Positions 10,147 to 21,572 are shown, counted from the first letter of the stretch. The stretch is DNA of 64,000 nt from Uloborus plumipes (GCA_038373865.1 JAXGGA010001646.1:62001-126000), one strand, 5' to 3'. The notes: generated by a model from the letters alone, not told the origin. Numbers and translations are program-made.

Positions 10147-11239
10147 GCATTGGGGTCATTCCATGTCAAGTGATCCAACGTTTTTTACCTTACATGTTTG
10201 TATTTCTTTCAAATTTAACTCATCAATTGTACCCCTTGAGGTAATCAAAAGTCTCAATTTTTAGATTTTTATCTCTATTATTTCTTCATTTATGAGACTT
10301 TGAACTTTGGAAAAACCGTCGTTTTTCCATGGATAAGGGAAGATAAAAGGGAACATAACTCGGCACCAAATATAGATAGAACGATTTGGTAAATGGCATT
10401 TTAAAGTACGTTTGTTGCCGCTTAATCTGATATGCAACATGACTAATTTGATAAAAATTTTCTTTTTCAAAAAATAAAATTTAAATTTCTCGAAAAACAT
10501 AAAATGCTTTTTTTTCAAAAAATTTTCAAAAATTCTTGTGTATTTTATCTATGTTTACACCAATTTTTAGATTGGGATCTCAATGGGATCATATTTTTTT
10601 GAATTTTTGAATAAAACTGTATAGGAAAAAAATGATATTTTTTAGATTCTATTTATTTAAATACTAAGTTATCTTGCTTGTGATGGTCTAAAAAGTAGTA
10701 AACAAGCATGAATATGTTTAAAGTGAGCTGGCATGAGCTTATAGAATTGTCAGGTTCACCCCATCACCCCTTCCTCCCCCGCACAACCACTCTTTTTTAA
10801 CTCAAAACTGTTCAAAATGTTAAAAAAAACCCTTTGATACAAAATGAATAGTAAACTTAATTAAAGTTGGTAAATGGGTTTCCTTATAACTAGACGAAGT
10901 ATTCCCTCTTCCACCCAAATATACCATTAACGCTGTACTATTGTGACATCTAACCAGGTTATTGAATTGACTATTATTTTTACTCTAGGTAAGTGAGCTA
11001 GCATTAACTTGTAAATTGGTCAGCTCCCCCTCCCTTCCTTCAAGACCCAACCATTTTCCCCCCAAACTGTTTCAAATGCTAAAAAAAAACCTTTTTGATA
11101 CAAAATGAACAGTAAACTTATTTAAAGTTGGTAAATGGGTTTCCTTATAACAAAGCAAAGTAAAAAACTTCCCCCACACAAATATACCATTAACGCTACA
11201 CTAATACACTGCTCGACATTGAAAATGCAACACCAAAAA

Positions 11240-12010
11240 TCTGGTATGGACCCCACACTACTTCCTTTTACGTGTAAATTTCTTAGTAGTTGCCTTAAGT
11301 GTTAAAAAAGTGCTTGGAGTGAGCAAGGTAACAATTCAAATATTTACTCCCCTAATCTGCCACGAAACAATGCAAAAAATATTTTACAATGGTTAATTTT
11401 CTAAATATTGCTGATTTTAATATCATTCAGTGATTTTTTCGCAAAATATCGCCAATTGCGCCAAATTGAACCCAAATTCAAAAAAAAAAAAAATTTTGCC
11501 AAATTTGTCGCCAACTTGGCGATATGTCGCCAAACACTTGGCGACCAAAAGCTTGGTGACATACCGCCAAGTGGTCGCGCCAATTCATATCACTTGAGTC
11601 TGCATTGAAATTAACACTGATTTACCCCAAAAAAGGGGTAAAACACCCCCTTGGGAACATTCAAATGCAACCACAAGGGGAGGTGCACAACTAGACCATC
11701 CTCAGAGCCTACATGCCAAGCTAGAAGTTTCTACGGAATATAGTTTTTGAGTTATGCGGGCCACATACGAACATACATCCGCACATACGTACATACAGAC
11801 GTCACGAGAAAACTCGTCGTAATTAACTCGGGGGTGGTTGAAAAGAATTTTTCGGCTGCTTATATGTTGGTAGGTACATATGCACGTGCTGACAGGTCGA
11901 AAAAACTACTGAACATTCATTCGGGGGTGAGCAAAATCAAAATTTAGACTCAAATTTGAGTGATTTTTTTTTCGCGATCACAATACGTCCTTTACTACGT
12001 AAAAGGAAGT
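11240..12010. mobile_element. MITE with ACTTCCTTTTACGT / ACGTAAAAGGAAGT ends, copy 1
   Basis: 771-base non-coding element, TCTGGTATGGACCCCACAC at one end and a hairpin ACTTCCTTTACTACGTAAAAGGAAGT-type (11986-12010) at the other. It is flanked by A-runs of 5 and lies within the left end of the Tc1 element. A copy at 34451-35214 is nearly identical. The middle has a TGGCGATATGTCGCCAA hairpin cluster. Confidence 0.75.
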
Positions 12011-12225
12011 AAAAAGGAGTGGTCAGAAATTCATGCAAATTTTACCGTAGACGCACGTCACTGAGTTATGCAAATGATATGAAATGCGCAGCTCTCCGAC
12101 GCACGTGAAGTAAGATATAAGAGAATGAAGTTGAAAAGTGGGCTATGTTCATGTTGGTTTTTCTGCCAGACTAATTATCGGAGAAATTTGGTTTTTGTCT
12201 CGAAGGATACGTGTGATAGGAGGAA

Positions 12226-12920
12226 ATGCCACGCCGTCCTCAACGAAGACACTTCCAGCATATAGACGACTTTACAAGGGGTATGGTGATCGGACTGAGA
12301 AGGGGAGGTTGGTCCATACGTCAAATTGCAGCTGATACCCACATGGATGCAAGCACTGTGCATCGGCTGTGTCGGAGATGGTCGGAAAGAGGAAATGTAG
12401 CCACATTGAGGGGTGCAGGTGCAGCCAGAGTGACGTTAGACCGCTTGGATCGACGGATTCACCGACAAGCTGTGGCGGACCCGCAAGTCACTTGTACGTC
12501 GATTCTGCAGCACGTGCAAGGTACCCTGGATGTTCCTGTGTCGACCAGAACCATTTCCCGTCGACTGGTTGCACGTGGCCTGCAATCACGGCGCCCGCTA
12601 AGAAGACTGCCATTGACCTCACAACACAGACTCCAACGTTTGGAATGGTGCCGGACCAGAGCGACGTGGATGGCAGAATGGCAAACCGTAGTGTTCTCAG
12701 ATGAATCCCGCTTCTGTTTGTCCAGCGATAGTCATCGCATACGTGTGTGGCGTCGACGTGGAGAAAGATCGAATCCGGCAGTAACTGTGGAACGCCCCAC
12801 AGCGCGACAACGTGGCATAATGGTTTGGGGCGCTATTGCATACAATTCCGTATCACCTCTAGCTCGTATTCGGGGCACTATGACGGCCCAACGATGTGTA
12901 GATAATGTACTGCGGCCGGT
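12226..12920 (+). pseudogene. Tc1-type transposase, N-terminal part
   Basis: Open from ATG 12226 for about 231 residues. The N terminus (residues about 10-55) holds a paired-like helix-turn-helix (F-T-R-G-M-V-I-G-L, then S-I-R-Q-I-A, then S-T-V-H-R-L). Residues about 60-115 form a second HTH with a G-x-A-R-x-T stretch. The first catalytic Asp is in F-S-D-E-S-R-F (residue about 158), followed by a V-W-R-R-R-G block and I-M-V-W-G-A-I. The frame is interrupted after the L-R-P-V codons by the 872-base insertion at 12921. Cut-and-paste transposase; this copy cannot make an intact enzyme. Confidence 0.92.
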
Positions 12921-13792
12921 CCCAAGTAGCATAATCCCGTTACATCACGTTTTCCCGAAGAGTTGACATAACGTTACTTGTCACGTAAAAAGAGCGATAA
13001 TTTGTCAAGTTGCATTTCGGTAATGCAACGGTTGCAGAACAGTTGCTTGTCACGGTTTTGTCAACGATACTGAAACGCTACATCAATGACATTTTTAACG
13101 TTATATCAACCTTTATTTGCAACGCTTCATGACGTTGCAGCAGCATTCGACTTTTCACCGATTCATCAAGATCAAAGATTTACAAACATTTCAAAAAAAA
13201 TGAAAAAATTGAATGATTTTATTCAATTGCTTTTGTCAAAAAAATATTATCTTTATTCAAACCGATCAAGGTGATCTTTATCGACGTGATTTAAATCAAC
13301 GACGATAACCCTATTATAGGGTTACGGACTCTTAAGAAATTTCCAAAGTACTAAAATAAGAAAAGCATGTTTCTAGAACTAAAGACAACGAATACTAACC
13401 AGAAAGAAAAAAACTTCACAAAAAAAAAGTAATGCAGAATACATACCTTTATTTGAATCTCATTGACTGATTGAGCAAAATGAAAACCGATCACGCACAA
13501 CACAACAGCAGAGAATCGACAATGAAGAAAGCAAAGATTCCCGCCAAAAGCGACTAGTTGAGCAGTGGATGTAGCAAACAACGATAAGCAACGTGATGTT
13601 GCGTTATCTTTCAGCATGTTTGTCAACGTTTCAAGTATAATCAATTTGCCACGAAATGTTGCGTTTCAAAATTTGGCTTTTGTGACAAATCTTCAAAATA
13701 ACGAGTTATCACGTTGCCTGGAAAACAGTAACGATCTGTCAACCAATTGTAACGTAATGAAACGTAAAGGTTGCGTTTCAGTGTTACTTGGG
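12921..13792. mobile_element. Element N1 with CCCAAGTAGCA-type ends
   Basis: 872 bases, CCCAAGTAGC at the left and GTTACTTGGG at the right, inserted in the Tc1 transposase frame with only a possible 2-base GT duplication. The interior repeats AACGTTAC / GCAACGTT / TTGTCACG motifs many times in both orientations. No protein recognised. Shares termini with N2 (51699-52114) and N3 (58628-60338). Confidence 0.75.
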
Positions 13793-14130
13793 GTGGCAAT
13801 CCCCTACCTTCAGGGTCTGCCAAATGCAATTTTTCAACAGGATAACGCCCAGCCTCACAGTGCTCGAATCAGCCAACATGCTCTACGAGGTGTACAGATG
13901 CTTTCCTGGCCACCATACTCTCCTGACTTGTCACAATCGAACATGTGTGGCACGTGATTGGACGCCGTTTGCAGAACCTGACACTGCCTCGTTCAGAGGA
14001 CGAACTGTGGCAAATGGTTGAAAGGGAATGGAGTGCCATCCCTCAGGACACCATCCGCAGGCTTATTGATTCCATGCCTAGACGTGTTTCTTCGTGCATC
14101 GCTGTCCGCGGTGGTCCTACTTCTTACTGA
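13793..14130 (+). pseudogene. Tc1-type transposase, C-terminal part
   Basis: Resumes after the insertion with A-I-P-Y-L-Q-G, and the second catalytic Asp in F-Q-Q-D-N-A-Q-P-H. A one-base loss near 13937 shifts the frame just before the third catalytic residue (the P-D-L-S...E-H-V-W block of DD34E enzymes). The rest is read in the next frame (H-V-I-G-R-R-L-Q-N to the stop at 14130, G-G-P-T-S-Y end). Two independent lesions make this a dead copy. Confidence 0.9.
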
Positions 14131-16093
14131 GCCGACGCCGTCCTCGCTCTAAATTTTGCTTATTTATTTTGAAATAAATATCACTTATTGTTCCATGCTG
14201 TCTCTGTCTTCTTATCAAATTTCATCAATTTCTGACCACTCCTTCTTGGTGTTGCATTTTCAATGTCGAGCAGTGTATGACGTCTCACCTGGGGATTGAT
14301 TTGAGGATTATTTTCCCCCTAGGTATATATTGTTTTTCAGACAAAGTGTTTTTTTTTCAATCCGACCTTCACAAAGTATACTTTCATTTATTATCTGAAT
14401 TTAAACTTATGATTCATTTCATCCCCTCCCCCAGCACCAATCTTCAATTTTGGAGGAAGAAAAGAAACGGTTCGCCCCAAGATCATAGCAAACAGCAAAA
14501 TAGCACTGTTTCCCCTTGTTCTCATAATGTTTTCCCATTATTTTCACACAAAACTGAAAAGAAATCAAAGTATCAGGTTATATGTCAGTCCCCATCACTG
14601 CCTTTCCTTTCTCTTATTGGACAAAGCTCATGAGCTAATAGAAAAGAGTAACAAACAGAATAAACTGAAACACTACCAGACATCAGTAGAGACCGAGGCT
14701 TTGAAATGGGTTAGGCGGGATGGTAAAAAAATAAAAGTTTGGAGCGGGAAGGCAGGAAAAGGGGTGGAGCAATCTGTGCAGAAGTTGAACAACATGAGAG
14801 GTTATGATCAAAAAAGCAGTGTTTGTTTAATATATGTAAAAAGATATGTCTTGCTGCATTACTTTCCTTTACAACGAAATGAAAAAGAACACAAACAATT
14901 AAAAAAATTAAATAACAGCTGCACACTAGATAATGTGGAAAGATAGTTATGGGGACACAGACATATGATCTGATATTTTGATTCATTTTCAGTTTTGTGC
15001 GAAAAGAATAGAAAAAAACAATGAGAACAAGGAGAAACAGTGCTATTTTGCTGTTTGCTATGATCTTGGGGCGACCCATTTATTTCCTCCCTTCAAAATT
15101 GAAGATTGGTGCTGGGGTAGGAGGTGAAATGAATCATAAAGTTAAATTTCAGATATTGAATGGAAGTACACTTTGAAGTTCGGATCGAAAAGAAACACTT
15201 CATCTGAAAAACAATATATATACCTAGGGTGAAAATAATCCTCAATTCAATCCCGAGGTTGGACGTCATATTAGTATAGTGTGAATGGTATATTTGGGTG
15301 GGGAGGGGGATACTTCGTCTAGTTAGTTATAAGGGAACCCATTTACCAACTTTAAATGAGTTTACTATTCATTTTGTATCAAAGAGTTTTTTTTTTTTTT
15401 TTTTTAACATATTGAACAGTTTTGAAAAAAAAGAGTGGTTGAGCAAGGGAGGGAGGGGGGATGAACCTGACAAATCTATAAGCTCATATCAGCTCACTTT
15501 AAACATATTCATGTTTATATACTACTTTTTAGACCATCACGAGCAAGATAACTTAGTATTTAAATAAATAGAATCTAAAAAATATCATTTTTTTCCTATA
15601 CAGTTTTATTCAAAAATTCAAAAAAATATGATCGCATTGAGATCCCAATCTAAAAATTTGTACAAACATAGATGAAATACACAAAAATTTTTGAGAATTT
15701 TTTCAAAAAAATTAATTATATGTTTTTTGAGAAATTTAAATTTGAAATTTAAATTTCATTTTTTGAAAAAGAAAATTTTTATCAAATTAGTCATGTTGCA
15801 TATCAGATTAAGCGGCAACTAACGTACTTTAAAATGCCATTTACCAAATCGTTCTATCTGTATTTGGTGCCGAGTTATGGTCCTTTTTATCTTCCCTTAT
15901 CCATGGAAAAACGACGGTTTTTCAAAAGTTCAAAGTCTCATAAATGAAAAAATAATAGAGATAAAAATCTAAAAATTGAGACTTTTGATTACCTCAAGGG
16001 GTACAATTGATGAGCCAAATTTGAAAGAAATACAGAAATGTAAGGTAAATTTTTTCTCAGATTTTGGATCACTTGACGTGGAATGACCCACTG

Positions 16094-16295
16094 TTGTATT
16101 TACAGTATAATACAGCTAATTTCATGGTAATAAAGTGTAAATTTGCTAATTTTGTGGTAAAAAAGTGTAAATTTGCTAATTTTAGAGTAATAAGCTAAAA
16201 TTGCTAGTTCTGCAGTAATAAACTGCAAAATAGCTAGTTTTACAGTTTATTACTGCGCTTTTACAGTTTTAAACTGAAACCTCTCCTTTCAGTAT
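16094..16295. repeat. TACAGT-family repeat, right portion
   Basis: Continuation of 9777-10146 (TTTACAGTATAATACAGC, then AACTGCAAAATAGC and ACAGTTTATTACTG). Interrupted on its right side by the gypsy LTR at 16296. Confidence 0.7.
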
Positions 16296-16912
16296 TGTAA
16301 CGAGTCCGTAGCACCTTCAACTTTCTTTAAATGAGCATTCCAATCTTGAGGAAGTAACTATAAATTTATTTACAAGTATGTACAGTACTTACAAGAGGAG
16401 CGGGAAACAATTGCTAAACATCCAGCAATTAGGTAGCAAACAGTACACTGTACTCTCAACAGTAACTCAGCACCACGTATCTAACGTGAACAGTAATTAA
16501 GAAATTACAAAAGCAAAACAAACATTCGCCCAAGCGAATAAAACCGAGCCACTCAGAAATCCAATCTGAGAAAAACTAACTAACTCCTCACTCTGTTCAA
16601 GGCTATTTATACTCGGAAGGAAATTTCTACAACATTCTAGTAAAATCCGGAGTGTTCTGATTCATTCATAACTTAAATAATCCATTCAAGAGAATTCTAG
16701 TGATAAAAAGAAAAACCCATTCAGCGCGAAAATGTCTTCATGCTTATTAAAGTTAGAGTAAGTGTAAAAACTACAAAGTGTTATAGGGTCGGTATACAAA
16801 TGGCAGATGTGATATCTTCAGATACTTTTAAAACATGTTGCCAGATAAAACCAGAACTAGTGAAAATGATGCAAGGCAGGAAAAACAACAACTATTTACA
16901 AGATTTGTAACA
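16296..16912 (-). repeat. 3' LTR of gypsy remnant A
   Basis: 617 bases bounded by TGTAACG and TTGTAACA on +, that is TGTTAC...GTTACA on -, the canonical TG...CA ends. A polypurine tract (CCTTGGGAAGGGGGCAA on -, 16913-16929) abuts it internally. No partner LTR is in the window. Confidence 0.8.
16603..16611 (-). promoter_or_regulatory. TATA box in the LTR of gypsy remnant A
   Basis: TATAAATAG on the - strand, about 300 bases from the start of the LTR, in the position expected of a U3 promoter. Confidence 0.5.
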
Positions 16913-17144
16913 TTGCCCCCTTCCCAAGGACTACACGTCCCGGGCAGTACAATCCCCAGAAAGGAAGCAAGGGAAAATTTACAGGTGCACACATTACATG
17001 ATGACCAATCATAAACATGATAAACAATAACAATGAGAACATGAAAGAAATAATAACATTGATAAAGTAATATTGCAAACAATTAAAGGCAAAAGTTATT
17101 TACAAAATTTACAAACAAATTACCAAGGTAGCTTTAGATTTACT

Positions 17145-18708
17145 TTACGAACTATGGCCATAGTATGGGGCTAGCCGATCATAATGTACAACTCTAGGTT
17201 TTGAATGTGATGACTTCTGGATCCTCACTACGACGTCGTTCAGCCGGTGGAGGACTGTGTAGGATCCATCCCAATGCGACTGCAATTTGGGTGATAGATC
17301 TTTACGTCGGATGGGATTCCATAGCCATACCTTGTCACCTTCGTGAAAGTCATGGCCAATGGACCTTGTGTCGTATCGGGTCTAAATTTTCTCCGTCGCG
17401 ATGTTGATTCGCTCCCGTGAGAAGTGATGAACGTCCTCCAACCGGGTCTGGAGATCCTGGACGTACTTCTCAGGCGATGAAGGTGCATCTGGAGGGAGAT
17501 CGAAGACGAGATCACAAGGCAGCCGAAGCTCTCGGCCGAAGAGCATCTGTGATGGGGAATATCCGGTGGTCTCGTGGACAGCACTGCGGTAGGCCAGAAG
17601 AAACAGAGGAAGTTTCTTGTCCCAATCCTGTTGATTTTTGGAGACCATAAGCGAGAGATTATTAAGAATTGTCCTGTTAAATCTCTCCACCATGCCGTCC
17701 GATTGTGGGTGTAGTGGTGTCATTCGAGTTTTCTCAATTTTGAGGATTTTACATAGGCCCTTAAACACAGCAGAGATGAAGTTCTTTCCCTGGTCAGAAT
17801 TGATCTGCAAAGGTGTCCCATATCTCGAGATCCAATGCTGGACTAGAGTCTCTGCTACAGTGGTAGCTTCTTGATCCGGAATGGAATATGCTTCGGGCCA
17901 TTTAGTGAAATAGTCAATGGAAACGAGGATGTATTTGTTCCCATCAGTAGTTTTCGGCAGAGGACCAGGAATGTCGATCCCGATTCGTTCGAAAGGAGCT
18001 CCTACGTTGTAAAGATGTAGCTTCCCGCGGCTTCTTCTCTTCGGTCCTTTACGGGCATCACAGGCGTCACAAGAATGGCACCACTTCTCCACGTCATCCT
18101 TCGCCTTGCTCCAGAAGAAGCGCTCTCGAACCTTGCAGAGGGTTTTCAAGACACCAAAGTGTCCTCTAGTCGAACTACTGTGCAATTCCTTTAGAACCTC
18201 TGGAATTCTTGATCTAGGAAGGAGTAACTGCCATTTGAATGCTTTACCATCGTCAGATTCCCATTTCCGATATAGGACGCCATTTCGAAACTGGAGATAT
18301 TTCGGCAGAGAACAGTATCTTTTCGTTGCAGGACTGTAGATAGAAATGTTTTGCCAACTAGGCCGCCGACTGTCCTTTTCCATTAACTCTATCATAGGCT
18401 TTAGGTCTGGGTCTTCAAGCTGATCTTTTCTTACTTGGTCGTCACTCCATGGATCAGGATCTGAAGATGATGAAGAAGCAGTAACTTGACAGGCAGTAGG
18501 GATTGTCGTCCCGTACTGTTTCTCTATTCGGGAGCAATAATGGCAGCTCTCAGAACAAGGTCTTCTTGATAATGCGTCTGCATTACCGTGTGACAAACCC
18601 TTTCTGTGCTTAATCTCGATGTCATATTCCTGGAGCCGCTGTATCCACCTGGCTACCTGGCCCTCTGGATTCTTGAAATTCAAAAGCCAAGTTAAAGAGC
18701 CATGATCG
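17145..18708 (-). pseudogene. Gypsy A pol: C-terminal RNase H and integrase
   Basis: On the - strand, the reading starts in RNase H (T-D-H-G-S-L-T-W-L, then N-A-D-A-L-S-R-R). It continues into the integrase zinc-binding HHCC (H-S-S-S-T-R-G-H-F-G and C-H-S-C-D-A-C), and the catalytic core with D (I-G-I-D-I-P-G-P), D (N-S-D-Q-G-K-N) and E (V-E-R-F-N-R-T). One in-frame TAG at 17382-17384 cuts the reading; the same frame then continues to 17145 through a C-terminal GPY/F-like V-x-x-Y-D-R-L region. Integrase would insert the cDNA. The reading 5' of 18709 is satellite, not protein. Confidence 0.88.
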
Positions 18709-18727
18709 GTCCGGAGCGGTTTGGGGT

Positions 18728-19205
18728 CGAAAATGTCGCGGCCGAAATGTCGCTGGCCAAAATGTCGCCGAGCCAAAATGTCGCAGGCTAAAATGTCGCA
18801 GGCTAAAATGTCGCGGGCTGAAATGTCGCGGGCCAAAATGTCGCCGGTCCAAAATGTCGCCGAGCTAAAATGTCGCGGGCTAAAATGTCGCCGGTCCAAA
18901 ATGTCGCCAGCCCAAAATGTCGCGTGGTCAAAATGTCGCCGGTCAAAAATGTCGCCGGTCAAAAATGTCGCCGAGCTAAAATGTCGCGGGCTAAAATGTC
19001 GCCGGTCCAAAATGTCGCCAGCCCAAAATGTCGCGTGGTCAAAATGTCGCCGGTCAAAAATGTCGCCGGTCAAAAATGTCGCCGGTCGAGAATGTCGCCG
19101 GGCCAAAATGTCGCCGATCAAAAACGTCGCCGATCAAAAATGTCGCCGGTCTAAAATGTCGCCGGTCCAAAATGTCGCCGGTCCGGAATGTCGCCGGTCC
19201 AAAAT
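18728..19205 (+). repeat. AAAATGTCGC tandem array, left
   Basis: About 28 copies of a 14-18-base unit, typically GCCGGTCCAAAATGTC, with GGTCA, GGGCTA and AGCCC variants. Long open frames run through it on both strands because the unit lacks stops; they are not genes. Confidence 0.95.
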
Positions 19206-19219
19206 ATATCCGTTCCAAA

Positions 19220-21150
19220 ATGACGCTAAGTGTGTAGTACAGATTTAATGTTTCCAGTAATTCACAAATTCAATGCAGCTTAATTATGTAGCTCAATTGT
19301 ACTAATAAGCTTGTCACAATATGATAAATACACCTGTTTAGTAACTTTTTGTAAACGTAGCAGTTTAGAAAATTAGCTTAAGTTATTTTAACAAAAATGT
19401 AACTAAATTGATTTCTTCTAAAGCTTACATTACTTCAGTACCAAAATAATGCCATAGTTTTTTCAGGGCAGTACTTAGGGCCCAGGGACGCTAAATTTCT
19501 TCGTTTTTTAATACGCTTTTACTAGTTTCACATGTAGGTTTTTTTGTTTGTTCGTTTGGCATGTAACTCTGAGTCAAAAATAAAATTCACGTTCTTTACA
19601 GACGTATAAAAGTAATACGTTTAATACCATTATTATTACTAAAGGCTAAACTATATTGCATGTTGATGTATAATAAGTGCATTTGACATTAATTCTGAGT
19701 TCGGCATCGATTGTCCACAAAATGCATATTATAAGTGCATGTAAACTTAGCGGATATTCAACAGTTTTCAAACTCTTCTTTTGAATTTGATTTACTCTAA
19801 AAGTGTATTTTTTAGTTCTTTTAAACTATATTTAGGATTATTTCTTTTTTTTCACACAAAGAAATTAAACAATTAAATTTGCTGTAAAGGCTTCTTTTTT
19901 TTTTTTTGCAAAAACGGAATACCGTTTAATCACCGCGTAGCCGGCAATTTTCTTATAGAACATTTTCTTTAAGAGTTGTTTGGGGACGTTTGAAATCAAA
20001 TTAGTTCATGGAATTATTGCTTTCTTTGTAACAACTGAGTGGTGGAAGGGGAGGTGAAATGTCAAGAGAAAAAATGGTATTATATTCAACTCCACATTTA
20101 AATACTGATTGTAACGAAGGTACAGAACCATGTCTGAGCTGATTAATGCCAGAAATGAATAAGCATCTCTCCCTTTAAGACCACATTCTACAAACAAAAT
20201 TTTGTCTGAATACTTGCATTACTTCTTGATATACATCACTCACAAATAATGAAAAATAAAAAGTTAAATTGCTCTGCTTCCTCGATGATGTGGCGTATCT
20301 TCTGAAGGCTTCCTATGGGCTAATTTTTATTTTATTTCGTCTGAACCTTCTTCAGACATTAATCACGCTATGCTGAAAACGTTCCATTACATTCTTGCAT
20401 GTAAAAACTTGGAAGAACTAGCGGCAAAAACCAATCAGCACTGAATCACATATTAGTTGGTACATGTATGTACCAAATTTCATTCTAATTCACGCACTAA
20501 GTTTTGTGGTAGAGTCGCCCCCAAAAAATGGGTCTCGCAGATACACACTTACACATTTTCCCTTAAAAAAAATAAACGATAAAGTTGAATTCAGCACAAG
20601 TCAGAAAGTGTAAATTCTTCCAAATTGACAATTTTTCACTGATCCGATACTTTCTTTTACACATTTTATGAAGAAGAAAATAAAAAGACCTCTATTATTT
20701 AAATAATATAGACTTGCTTTCGATCATGTAAGAAATTTTAACAGAAACCAAGTTTCAAACATTGTACATCTGTCTTATTCATTTCACTGTTCTTCAACTT
20801 CTTTTTTAACACACAAATTTTCCTTTCGATATCAATTAAACTTAGCTTGGGCTGCTAATCTATTCGTTTTTAAGTTGGGAGATAGCGAGTTACGATGAAA
20901 TAAGCTATTGTAAATAAATAACGTACGCTTGTTTGATAACTATTTGTTTCTTGGAAAGCGCTGGAAACAGTTACAAGCCGAAAGGGTAAATTTTTTTTAG
21001 TATTTTTAAAAATTTTAGTCCATACTATCGTTAACGCACACGTTCATCAACAGCAATTAGCAATTTTTTGCTAATTCGGTGTAAAAAAGCCTTTTCATAT
21101 ATTTTAATTTTTGATACTAACTGTATCAATATCGGACCTTCTACATTTTT
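19220..21150. other. Centre of the satellite-ended element, no gene seen
   Basis: AT-rich, stops in all frames, no transposase motif seen by eye. This suggests a non-autonomous derivative. Confidence 0.5.
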
Positions 21151-21169
21151 GTCTGACGACATTTGAACT

Positions 21170-21556
21170 GGCGACATTTTGGCCCGCGACATTTTTGACC
21201 GGCGACATTTTGGACCGGCGACATTTTTGACCTGCGACATTTTGGGCACGTGACATTTTTGACCGGCGACATTTTGGACACGCGACATTTTTGACCGGCG
21301 ACTTTTGGACACACGACATTTTGGACCGGCGACATTTTGGTCCTTCGACATTTTTGCCCGCGACATTTTGGACCGCGACATTTGAGACCGGCGACATTTT
21401 GTCCAGCGACATTTTGGACCGGCGACATTTTGGACCGGCGACATTTTGACCAGCGACATTTTGGACCGCGACATTTTGGCCCGGCGACATTTTGACCAGC
21501 GACATTTTTTCCCGGCGACATTTTGGCCCGCGACATTTCGGTCGCGACATTTTGGG
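21170..21556 (-). repeat. AAAATGTCGC tandem array, right, inverted
   Basis: About 24 copies of the same unit in the opposite orientation (GGCGACATTTTGGACC). Sequence variants differ from the left array, so the two arrays have evolved apart rather than being recent copies. Confidence 0.95.
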
Positions 21557-21572
21557 CGTATACCGTCCGGAG

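Larger units (their letters stand above)
11207..14275 (+). mobile_element. Tc1/mariner transposon, interrupted
   Basis: TIRs CACTGCTCGACATTGAAAAT and ATTTTCAATGTCGAGCAGTG, with duplicated TA outside (11205-11206, 14276-14277). The other arm of the host fold-back keeps the empty site ACTAATATGACGTC near 15270, so the insertion is proven inside the window. Without its two nested insertions (11240-12010 and 12921-13792) it would be about 1.4 kb, a normal Tc1 size. Confidence 0.92.
10147..16093. mobile_element. Large fold-back transposon (GGGTCATTCCAYGTCAAGTG ends)
   Basis: The ends GGGGTCATTCCATGTCAAGT and ACTTGACGTGGAATGACCC are inverted copies, and homology continues inward for about 1.1-1.4 kb per arm (left 10147-11206 plus 14278-14595; right about 14950-16093). 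The Tc1 element at 11207-14275 splits the left arm. The spacer (about 14600-14945) has no recognisable protein. The whole element is inserted in a TACAGT-family repeat. Confidence 0.75.
18717..21564. mobile_element. Satellite-ended element with an 8-base duplication of GTCCGGAG
   Basis: 2848 bases inserted into the RNase H of gypsy remnant A. Exact duplications GTCCGGAG are at 18709-18716 and 21565-21572. Each end is a dense tandem array of a short unit containing AAAATGTCGC (left 18728-19205, right 21170-21556), and the two arrays are in opposite orientation, so the element has satellite-like inverted ends. The 1.95-kb centre (19220-21150) is AT-rich with no recognisable gene. The 8-base duplication fits hAT, P or Zisupton-type transposases; the GTCCGGAG site is close to the P-element target consensus. 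Confidence 0.8.

Noticed and set aside
13351..13957. 97- and 130-codon frames spanning N1
   Set aside because: They arise from N1 and its junction with the Tc1 C-terminal part; only the part after 13793 is transposase.
14277..15079. 118-139-codon frames in the fold-back spacer
   Set aside because: Low-complexity K/N/S-rich frames in inverted-repeat DNA, no recognisable domain.
18728..19205. Resemblance to a CRISPR array (regular short repeats)
   Set aside because: No unique spacers; repeats are contiguous 14-18-base units, in a eukaryotic genome and mirrored at 21170-21556.
18721..19248. 175-, 94- and 69-codon frames (and the first part of a 579-codon frame) through the AAAATGTCGC array
   Set aside because: They are translations of a short tandem unit that happens to lack stops in several frames; composition is a periodic K-M-S-R/R-H-F pattern.
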